Positions 60,801-64,000 of a stretch of DNA of 64,000 nt are shown in pieces. The notes below the pieces were generated by a model. It saw only the letters and a list, made by a program, of their open reading frames with translations. It was not told the origin of the DNA and ran no database searches. The stretch is from Cytophagaceae bacterium (GTDB lineage: Bacteria; Bacteroidota; Bacteroidia; Cytophagales; Flexibacteraceae). Each line of letters opens with the position of its first letter. Position 1 is the first letter of the stretch. The stretch is from the NCBI GenBank assembly GCA_947458545.1, contig CANGYH010000006.1, positions 124,001 through 188,000 of the forward strand, read 5' to 3'. The position numbers and the translations under genes were made by a program.

Positions 60801-60906
60801 ACCCGGTGCGCTGCGGGTAGATATCCGCCACCTGCCGCAGGGTGTGTATGTGCTAGAAAAACGCGACGCCAACGGCCGGGCTACCGTCCGTGTGGTAAAG
60901 CAGTAA
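48880..60906 (+). CDS. Giant multidomain surface protein with T9SS type A sorting domain
   Basis: About 4,008 residues from ATG 48880 (a TTG at 49021 is an alternative; the first gives an unusually long signal-peptide n-region before ERSITLGIGLWLALALTFSSRAWAQ). Order: beta-helix-like start (49100-50250); four Ig-like repeats of about 88 residues (50592-51650); a BIG2-like domain (ASDNVAVATVNSSGLVTGVSAGTANITY); five units of about 250 residues, each a PA14/lectin-like domain plus an Ig-like domain (51916 to about 55600); many Ig-like repeats with YQWQ motifs (to about 59030); WLGTTADWNNPANWCGG; a second beta-helix-like stretch; and the T9SS tail YPNPATDILYLEGADEEATFTLTDLKG. Adhesion or carbohydrate binding at the cell surface is inferred. 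A terminator follows. Confidence 0.9.
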   Translation: MKAPLPNVFGRIASPGRLSARQIRPGVPFASDDGNIYLKVSWAPWLSLAERSITLGIGLWLALALTFSSRAWAQTNCNCPAPGQTITANTLAGYDQNNANPLCINLPGSGGAYTFNQGITYNGNTLCIATGVTFAPSTASYNGSNLVITNNGTYQGPTLNLTAGRVFHNYGTFSGAVNLDGGRIFNYPGASLNITGGTNNSGRIVNLAGGSLVWSGSGTLRLNNNLRLDNAGNGRLAFSNVNWETITDTIRGNLTVAGNVSNDLPTGQTLWLSGMLRVEGNYQQGNNATVASLTGAGCAALSATGNIQGRGFYNGTAGPGLALSTTLNPSCPSCLSGTVTTTMPGNPNNQVTLSATLTASANYRNISGSIQAYTQGATQATHYIVVRRLGAAPGAAETPQPLGTYTVGQRLGAGTIVAINPIGTTGWTDFGILAQNGCLSNYQYAAFALNGTFGGTACGGGVNTSAPTVRTFTNVNAVAGTVTPTPSGTTVCAGATPALALSGHTGRIIRWEVGPAGFATSTPIAGSDSLASIIAPAFTTAAPAVRAVVTTGPGCTNATPSQTFTVNTPPTVNVGPAMAATCAGVASAPLGGSVSAGATASWSSTPSGGAFTNSTQPNTTFTGTAANTYTLTLTAIIAGCSNATATKTIVVQAPATVSAGAAMVAQCTNSSSVALGGSVGGGATGSTWTITAAPGGHTATLTNANDPANATFNSGTVAGTYTLTLTATGSVCGTPTATKNIVVNAPPTANAGAAIGPLCTTTGNTTLGGSISAGATAAWTVSPTASTTLTNTTSAANGTFAAIATGTYTVTLTASIAGCANATASKNIVVNAPATLNVGPAMASMCPGQTSLALGGSVSGGATTGVWNISAAPGGSTATLTNATNAAAATFSSGAVAGTYTVRLVADAVAGCAAPAAVTKNIAVVAFPVVAAITGPQVTCVGGTTPFANTTAGGTWASDNVAVATVNSSGLVTGVSAGTANITYTVTTSGCPTTVSRAVTIVTTPQGTEGQPGNGQWNAYVYNGTTISTANYAGWFAGPAALGFNTNSAAIYPATVAPSTNSAYQGCQVSATNYAVRFLRTGFAPGVYSIAINADDQGIFFLDGQQILSATASTLNWTGSLTPTSVVEMRHLNASGNGNLNFAIALVAAPTMPTPGSITGGMGICATDNLAVALTSTANPGAGSCTGLTPLVQWESSTDKATWAPIAGATGNAYTVPAGLAQTTYFRRALRTWCGIYYTNTDSVVVSNGPQGDPAAYPTNQWNAYVYSSTGFGNLGTYFGYFTEPQTNVNTFNQATVGGYVSGASPSMAGTYQGCLAPASNLGISFKRTGFAPGAYRINLPNHDDGVELYIDGTLAYSLNGCCQDRGIIWTGQLTAASQVEVRLFQGGGGSGINFTLTPYTLQASDSLQPATISRSQSICTGQVPQWPLTITTPATSGCSIRGYQWQISTDNIVFTDIAGATNATYSIPSNLTENTWFRQVVTDWCGATKVSNVIVITIDNTTPGDPSIWPAGRWNAYSFAGNNYQDYAGFFPVNSLSFISTDFYGTTQSPSFAPGYGGCQIPPVNHSVIYRRVGAPALPAGQVYRIDVTQLDDQGALLIDSQQVWSANCCIAPLTPATGVWTGPIDATTNLEVRHRAFGSPNSIGLTFTAVPRPTSVNPGAIAGSTTICSGDIPMAGFSNATLPSNGCSVDYYRWQISTDAGATWLDLPNSNSASFTPVQSIYGAPGAQTLFRRRVFDLCGNVAATAPVVVTIQNTVPGNPATFGTNTWNVYAYDDPNFALYVGFYTEDNLAFNTRTRYAATLPPSAAGTTASGQGFVGCQQTNTQWSASARRRGLGTNPAGYYRFNINWHDDNITFLVNGQQVFQHIGCCDSHADVWTGYVDNTTTLEWRWVNFPGPGGLDFTAVYLGTTPPTNLRPGTLQTSQLSFCPGDPVNVYSDSAAYNACYPQYQWQRWDGTAWQNVSGGTSEDLLNQPSITDSATYRRGATDICGNAMVYTAPITVRASSNTPPTLLPNRWTVMLYNSNDYTSNYAGFYTEDNVDINTTLRHGNSAPPSQANALTGQAYTGCLTNSTNYTVRYVRTGFPAGRYSIDILGHDDDVILLVNGVEVYRHLGCCDAHAGVWLGDLGAASTVEFRYRNGGGPGNLHAVFAPAVAPIPLSPGTIAAAQSSVCAGSPATINQATAASGSCTVANFQWQQSPDGSSWADIAGATLANYTSGPLAAATWFRRQDIDACGATAFTNAVQVTLLPAVSAPVIGANQAICAGATPAALTVPTAASGGNGTFSYRWEVSTDSITFSPTGSASATPQSLALPALSSPRWYRLGVTACGGTVYSNVVRVRINPNTAITAQPQNWTGCSGAQAVFTVGANGTNLTYQWQLSTNSGSTWANITSGAAGESGWATSTLTVNIPAPIPANTRRYRVIVSGACGTNPATSGQANLNLGAPTMRTQPTNASACVGATATFAAAGTGATLFQWQTFRSGAWRNVANAGAYSGANTGTLTINPVQDTLNGRQFQCILTNGCAGSTTSTAATLSTNQPIANNTVPATFTLCALGTGTPLGASTPSGGSGSYTYQWERSLVGPSSGFVAMAGQTGLDYTPAGWAQNVWVRRVVTSGGCTSTSNATAITVAPTFAINTQPVSATVCPSGTATFSVDVTGSAVTYQWQDSTGASGWNNANGGVYSGQNTPTLTVTNPGLGRDGHRFRVLITGTGSCTGTTVTSRSARLTTAGVLPTITLQPAATTNWCTASPATIPMAATGTGLTYQWQLRQPGGSFVNLINGAIYNGVATNTLTILNPSAVYQGYEYRVVVNNSCGVPVTSNSSFYNQVSAIANNSVSSPQNLCAGSVPVGLVGSTPTGGSGTYVYQWQMAPASTGTWANIAGATGINYNPPALNETTQFRRLVTSTGTNCATSISLAINLSVDQPPTVAPLPANTGTCAGTSVNIAATATGNNISYQWQVSTNNGASWANVANGSQYANATTATMRINGTPAGFNGYLYRVLVTGDCGGVANSVVTSTATTLVVNPGATITAEPANRTICANGSTTYTFSYTLPAPGTLPLTFQWQERIGGGGYANISNGGTFSGVTTQTLTLTAVPASWNNNRRYRCVVTYGGCPVFTSAGQGTLTVQPLPTLALTATANPICVGQSTTLNIGGATTYSWSTGSTANAITVSPTASTVYSVTGTNTATGCQNTASLTVTVNPLVTPAVSISTAATTICAGTTATFTATPTNGGASPVYQWRINGNPVGTNSPTFATSALANGDVVTCRLTSNATCASPAQATSSGITMAVTPTVQAPTAIAGPAELCQATASTDFTATVGGVYTSLTWSVTAGAGTATGTGTTGTISWNPAFTGTATVSAVANGCGGASAARTFDVRVIPSGTWLGTTADWNNPANWCGGVPTLTSTVLIPAGVPNMPAVSANAATGALTIQPGAGLTLTGTSVLTIAGSVSQLGTFAPGAASTVAYTATAAQAVVPANYGHLTLSGGPKVLTGTVRISGDFTAAASSYTVAGSTIEFNGTAAQTVPAFTFNNLTVSGGSTKTMDGNVTVNGGLNLTAGKLALGANTLAINGPIGGTGTLVPACASTLSIGGAGATGTLRFDPAAQDLGTLAMAKASAGNVALGNNVNICTSLQLTQGNILLGGNTLTVLPGATLSGGSANSYIVTPDQVSPTGAGFLVQRLATGAGQRLFPVGTAGSYTPALMANVGTSRDMRVRVFNNVYENGIAGPAIQNLEASVKKTWEIEPLPGAGTPDVAITLQWNPADEGTFFAGARVNRLAYIGKNTGVGNSPWVKQTVSALQVTTAPYRIATPSITSFSKFAIGSEMTPLPVTMGDLTVDADKAHNVLHWSTYAEIESRGFEVLRSADGQRFEKIAFVEGAGNSQTVRQYSHQDVARPGRTYYKIRFVGRAEGDEAFSNTVQVVGTAEQPFSVYPNPATDILYLEGADEEATFTLTDLKGTQFYLDTRRKAPGALRVDIRHLPQGVYVLEKRDANGRATVRVVKQ
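50592..51650 (+). repeat. Four tandem Ig-like repeats within the giant gene
   Basis: Copies begin near 50592, 50848, 51124 and 51385, period about 260-275 bases. Each runs from VNVGPAMA/VSAGAAMV-like to TATKxIVV-like, with LGGSVS in the first half and YTLTLTA near the end. Confidence 0.8.
51916..55600 (+). repeat. Five tandem PA14/lectin-like plus Ig-like compound units within the giant gene
   Basis: Units begin near 51916, 52654, 53419, 54181 and 54928, period 738-765 bases. Shared landmarks: W(N/T)xY or WTVMLY at the start, GCQ or GCL, RTGFAPG-like, a D(D/H)(Q/D)G or HDD segment, GCC or NCC, VWTG-like. Copy 1 lacks the Cys-Cys. Confidence 0.8.
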
Positions 60907-60954
60907 GCTAGCCCAAAGGGCTGTGGCCAGCTACGGACCCAGGGTTATACCGAG

Positions 60955-60987
60955 CCCCGCCTGCCAGCCGGCAGGTGGGGTTTTTTT
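60955..60987 (+). terminator. Terminator after the giant gene
   Basis: Stem CCCCGCCTGCC (60955-60965) / GGCAGGTGGGG (60970-60980) with one G-U pair, then seven T residues. Confidence 0.88.
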
Positions 60988-61077
60988 ATGCCCATGGCAG
61001 GCATGGGCGTAGCGTATCTTTAGGGCTGCAAATAGGAGCAGCGCCTCCTGCCGCCGCCGCCCACCGCGGGCCGTGAG

Positions 61078-61728
61078 ATGAACGCAGATTTCTACAAGAA
61101 ACTCCACCTCGACCCGGGCCAGCGATTTTTGGCCCTAAACGTGCCAGAGGGCTACGTGGAGGCCCTCCAACAAGCCACCGGCGTGGTAGCAGATACGGCC
61201 TCTCGCCGTGGCGATTTTTACGAGTGCGTCCACCTGTTTGTGAAAACGGTGGCAGAGTTGGGCCTCTTTGGGCCCGTAGCCCTCAATGCCCTCGTAGATG
61301 ACGGCTTCTTTTGGGTAAGCTATCCCAAAAAAAGCAGTGGCATCCCTAGCGAGATGAGCCGAGACGAAAACTGGGACCTGCTCATGCGCGACGGTTGGCG
61401 CCCCGTAGCCGCCTTGAGCGTTGACGACACCTGGACCTGCCTGCGGTTTCGCCACCAAAGCAAGGTAAAGCTAGACCCGCGCACCCGCCAGGCCCGCATG
61501 GTGGCCAGCAGCGCCCAAAAGCGCGTCCACAAGCCCATTGCCGTGCCGCCCGATCTGCTGGCCGCCCTAGAGGCCCAGCCAGACGCCCTCAAGCGGTTCG
61601 AGGCCTTTGCCTACACCCACCGCCGCGAGTACGTAGAGTGGATTTCCGACGCCAAGCGCCCCGAAACCCGCCAACGCCGGCTAGAGAAAGCCGTCAACCT
61701 CATTGCCCAAGGCAAAAAGTTTAGCTAA
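61078..61728 (+). CDS. OmdA (YdeI/OmpD-associated)-domain protein
   Basis: 216 residues. The C-terminal third (PIAVPPDLLAALEAQPDALKRFEAFAYTHRREYVEWISDAKRPETRQRRLEKAVNLIAQGKK) is an OmdA domain, the YdeI-type region linked to bacteriocin protection. The N-terminal part (LHLDPGQRFLALNVPEGYVEALQQ ... LFVKTVAELGLFGPVALNALVDDGFFWVSYPKKSSG) looks like the DUF3052-like half often fused to it. Cytoplasmic, no signal peptide. The exact role is unknown. A bidirectional terminator follows. Confidence 0.8.
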   Translation: MNADFYKKLHLDPGQRFLALNVPEGYVEALQQATGVVADTASRRGDFYECVHLFVKTVAELGLFGPVALNALVDDGFFWVSYPKKSSGIPSEMSRDENWDLLMRDGWRPVAALSVDDTWTCLRFRHQSKVKLDPRTRQARMVASSAQKRVHKPIAVPPDLLAALEAQPDALKRFEAFAYTHRREYVEWISDAKRPETRQRRLEKAVNLIAQGKKFS

Positions 61729-61753
61729 CCAAGGCCCGCCCCTCCAATAATCA

Positions 61754-61785
61754 AAAGGCCCGGCGCTACCATGCGCCGGGCCTTT
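61754..61785. terminator. Bidirectional intrinsic terminator
   Basis: Stem AAAGGCCCGGCGC (61754-61766) / GCGCCGGGCCTTT (61773-61785), six-base loop, between convergent genes. Confidence 0.88.
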
Positions 61786-61816
61786 CGTCATTTTATGGCC
61801 AAGGCGAGCTACTAGC

Positions 61817-62326
61817 CTACTGCATAGGCACGGGCAGCTCCAGCTTGTCCCATTGCAGGGCAAAGCCGGCCGGGGTCACCACATAGCGCAGGCGCTCTTG
61901 GGGTTGTGCCAGGGTGGTGGGCTTCAGCGTCAGGCGTAGGGCATCTTTCTTTTCGTCGTATTTGTAGGCCCCCCATTGTGCGGCGTCTTTGTTGAAGATG
62001 ACCGTCCAGCTCTCTTTGCCGGGGATGGTAAAGAAGGCGTAGGTGCCCGCAGGCAGCGTTTTGCCCTCTATGCTTACAGGCTGATCTACCGATACGGTGG
62101 TGGCCTCGTTGGCACCCGAGCGCCACACCTGGTCGTAGGGCACAAGCGCACCCCAAACCTGGCGGCCCTTTACAGAGGGGCTGCCATACTTGATTTTGAC
62201 GTTGGCCTTGCCCACGCGCCCCAGGGCGCTATCGGCAGGGCTTTGGCGCGGTTTTTTGTCTTGAGCCCAGGCAGGCGCGCTGGCCAGCGCCAGGCATAAG
62301 ATTAAGAGTTGCAATGTGTTTTTCAT
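61817..62326 (-). CDS. Secreted DUF2911 protein
   Basis: 169 residues. Signal peptide KNTLQLLILCLALASAPAWAQ; then the DUF2911 beta-sandwich: ANVKIKYGSPSVKGRQVWGALVPYDQVWRSGANEATTVSVDQPVSIEGKTLPAGTYAFFTIPGKESWTVIFNKDAAQWGAYKYDEKKDALRLTLKP. Common in Bacteroidota, function unknown; periplasmic location is inferred from the signal. The ATG at 62326 is taken; an in-frame ATG five codons earlier adds only MPHFT. Confidence 0.87.
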   Translation of the reverse strand: MKNTLQLLILCLALASAPAWAQDKKPRQSPADSALGRVGKANVKIKYGSPSVKGRQVWGALVPYDQVWRSGANEATTVSVDQPVSIEGKTLPAGTYAFFTIPGKESWTVIFNKDAAQWGAYKYDEKKDALRLTLKPTTLAQPQERLRYVVTPAGFALQWDKLELPVPMQ

Positions 62327-62437
62327 GGTAAAATGCGGCAAGCACAGATGCCACGTGCAAGGTAGCCCCCGCGCCCGATTGGAGCCTCGGTTGTAGCTTG
62401 CCTCCGCGTACAGCTTCCACCCTCCACTACGCCTGCT

Positions 62438-64000
62438 TTGACTTTACGCCAATTCATTCAGATAATTGCCATAGGCCTGGCCTGTTGCCAGGCGGGCAAG
62501 GCCAACGCCCAGGGCATCCGAGGGCTCGTCAGCGGCGACGACGGCCCCATCGCCTACGCCAGCATACGGGCCGAAGGCAACGGCACTGGCACCATGGCCA
62601 ACCCCGAGGGCCGCTACGAGCTAAAGCTGCCCCCCGGCCGCCATACGGTGCTGTTTCAGTCGCTGGGCTACAAGGTAGAGCGGCGTACCGTAGAGGTGCC
62701 TGCCCAAGGCTGGGCCGACCTGGACATTCGCCTGCAAACACAGGCCATCCAACTCAAAGAGGCCAACGTAGGCACGCGCGAGGACCCGGCCTACTCCATC
62801 ATGCGGCGGGCCATTGCCAAGGCCCCCATACACCGCATGCAGGTGCTGGGCTACCAGGCCAAGGCCTACATACGCGGCGGTGGGCAGCTTAAAGAGGTGC
62901 CCTGGCTCATCCGGGGCAAGGTAAAAGAGGCCGGCATAGACCCCAACACCGTCTTCTTTATCGAGAACGTGTCTGAGATCACCTACCGGGCACCCAACTT
63001 CTATAAAAACCGGGCCATCTCCATCCGCAGCAACATGCAGGCTCTGGGCAACAACCTACCCAATCCGGCGGGCTACGTCAGCCAGTCGTTTTACGAGACC
63101 AAGGTGGGCAGTGCCGTGTCGCCCCTCTCGCCTCGGGCCTTTAGCTACTACCGCTTCAGCTACGAGGGCATCTTTGAAGACCGCGGCGTAGAAGTAAACA
63201 AAATCCGCGTGCAGCCCCGGCAGCGGGGCGACGACGTCTTTGACGGCTACATCTACGTCATAGAAGGCGACTGGAGCCTGCACAGCCTGCAGCTTACCAC
63301 CCGCCACGAGGGCATCACCGCCACCTATAACCACCTCTACAGCCCCATGCAAGGTGTATGGATGCCCGCCACGCAGAAGTATCTGATAACAGGCAAGGTA
63401 TATGGGTTTAGGTTTGAGTTTACCTACGTGGCCAGCCTGCGAGACTATAAGCTGCAGGTGAACCCCGCCCTGGTAAAACCCATTGAGGTGATAGACGAAA
63501 AGGCCGCGCCCGAAGAAGCACGCGCCCTCCGCAAAGCTGAGCGCCGCAAAAGCGACCAGGCCCTGGCCCAAACCCTGGCAGACACCAACGGCCGCATGAC
63601 ACGCAAAACCATGCGCAAACTGGCCCGCAACCTGCGCCGCCAAGAGCGCGCCGAGGCCCGCGCCGCCAACAACGGGCACGACGTCGTAGCCCAAGACAGC
63701 ACCGTCATAGACAGCAACGCCTACAAGCGCGACAGCACCTACTGGGCCAGCGCCCGCCCCATTCCGCTGACGGCCCAAGAGGTGCGCAGCACCCGCAAGC
63801 TCGACAGCCTGGGCGTAGAAATCAAGAAAGAAATGGCCAAAGACTCTGCCAAGGCCAAAAAGAGCGAGGGCGGTTTTGACATTGGCTGGATTACCTGGGG
63901 CCGCACCTTTTACACCTACCGCCGCACCGGCGACACCCTGCCCGGCGGCAAGCCCAAGCGCGAGCGCACCCCGCACCAGATTATCTACCGCGGCCTGCTA
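62438..64000 (+). CDS. DUF5686 protein with carboxypeptidase-regulatory-like domain, 3' part missing
   Basis: 521 codons are in the window, reading off the right edge. Signal-like start from a TTG at 62438 (TLRQFIQIIAIGLACCQAGKANAQ); no ATG is available nearby. Residues about 26-110 are a carboxypeptidase-regulatory-like domain (GLVSGDDGPIAYASIRAEGNGTGTMANPEGRYELKLPPGRHTVLFQSLGYKVERR). Then comes the DUF5686 core (AYSIMRRAIAKAPIHRMQVLGYQAKAYIRGGG ... GYVSQSFYETKVGSAV, PRQRGDDVFDGYIYVIEGDWSLHSLQL) and a basic helical stretch (residues about 365-415). DUF5686 proteins are outer-membrane barrels of unknown cargo. The start codon is uncertain. Confidence 0.83.
   Translation, partial: MTLRQFIQIIAIGLACCQAGKANAQGIRGLVSGDDGPIAYASIRAEGNGTGTMANPEGRYELKLPPGRHTVLFQSLGYKVERRTVEVPAQGWADLDIRLQTQAIQLKEANVGTREDPAYSIMRRAIAKAPIHRMQVLGYQAKAYIRGGGQLKEVPWLIRGKVKEAGIDPNTVFFIENVSEITYRAPNFYKNRAISIRSNMQALGNNLPNPAGYVSQSFYETKVGSAVSPLSPRAFSYYRFSYEGIFEDRGVEVNKIRVQPRQRGDDVFDGYIYVIEGDWSLHSLQLTTRHEGITATYNHLYSPMQGVWMPATQKYLITGKVYGFRFEFTYVASLRDYKLQVNPALVKPIEVIDEKAAPEEARALRKAERRKSDQALAQTLADTNGRMTRKTMRKLARNLRRQERAEARAANNGHDVVAQDSTVIDSNAYKRDSTYWASARPIPLTAQEVRSTRKLDSLGVEIKKEMAKDSAKAKKSEGGFDIGWITWGRTFYTYRRTGDTLPGGKPKRERTPHQIIYRGLL

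Noticed and set aside
59101-60831. Long minus-strand open frame (about 576 codons) opposite the 3' end of the giant gene
   Set aside because: It is the antisense shadow of a high-GC coding sequence: composition is low-complexity (Gly/Val/His/Arg-rich), with no family motif, and it lies wholly within a gene with a clear T9SS tail. Several similar frames (for example 52183-53088, 54901-55479) were dropped for the same reason.
1-64000. tRNA or rRNA genes, CRISPR arrays, insertion sequences, prophage genes
   Set aside because: Both strands were read for TTCGA-type tRNA arms, direct-repeat/spacer patterns, DDE transposases, integrases and phage structural proteins; none was seen. Repeats found are intragenic or terminators.

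Overview
The window is a gene-dense, high-GC stretch of a Bacteroidota chromosome (Cytophagia/Chitinophagia-like; the exact order cannot be fixed from the sequence). The evidence is a type IX secretion (T9SS) plug protein, four proteins ending in T9SS type A or B sorting domains, two TonB-dependent receptors with N-terminal carboxypeptidase-regulatory-like domains, DUF4476, DUF5686 and DUF2911 proteins, no visible Shine-Dalgarno sequences, and a recurrent TACCTTTG-like -7 promoter element just upstream of start codons. No tRNA, rRNA, CRISPR array, transposase, integrase or phage gene was seen.

Layout. 1-5.2 kb: truncated D-Ala-D-Ala ligase, secreted thioredoxin, class III aminotransferase, deoxyhypusine-synthase-like enzyme, GH53 galactanase lipoprotein. 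5.2-14.4 kb: a noncoding gap, a large ABCG-like transporter, a DinB-type hydrolase, a structured noncoding stretch closed by a strong terminator (candidate RNA gene), a pseudokinase-like protein, an MFS-LOG pair and an SPFH protein. 14.5-21.8 kb: Der GTPase and FabH, divergent and sharing a promoter-proximal sequence, a DUF4476 protein, RuvX, a T9SS-secreted protein and Upp. 22-30.4 kb: Na/Pi cotransporter, a tandem pair of lipoproteins duplicated together with their terminators, a RIC-like di-iron protein, a YihY membrane protein, a CMP-sugar synthetase-like protein, a TonB receptor and a second LOG protein. 30.5-39.7 kb: T9SS type B protein, FkbM methyltransferase, T9SS plug, a solitary MlaE permease, SGNH hydrolase, an SDR/NTF2-like pair and a GT-C-like membrane protein. 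39.7-48 kb: a basic repeat protein, an MlaE-MlaF-MlaD lipid-transport operon, a THUMP-like methyltransferase carrying an in-frame palindromic insertion, and a second TonB receptor. 48.9-60.9 kb: one 12-kb gene for a secreted protein of about 4,000 residues built from tandem Ig-like and PA14/lectin-like units with a T9SS tail. 61-64 kb: OmdA-like protein, DUF2911 protein and the start of a DUF5686 protein.

How the genes fit together. Much of the window serves the cell envelope: peptidoglycan precursor and fatty acid synthesis, phospholipid transport (two MlaE proteins, one complete EFD set), outer-membrane receptors, and cell-surface proteins exported by T9SS. The rest is housekeeping. The least explained items are the five-copy Cys-Cys/VWTG domain array in the giant protein, the structured noncoding stretch at 9.8-10.18 kb, the basic repeat protein, and the palindromic element inside the methyltransferase gene.
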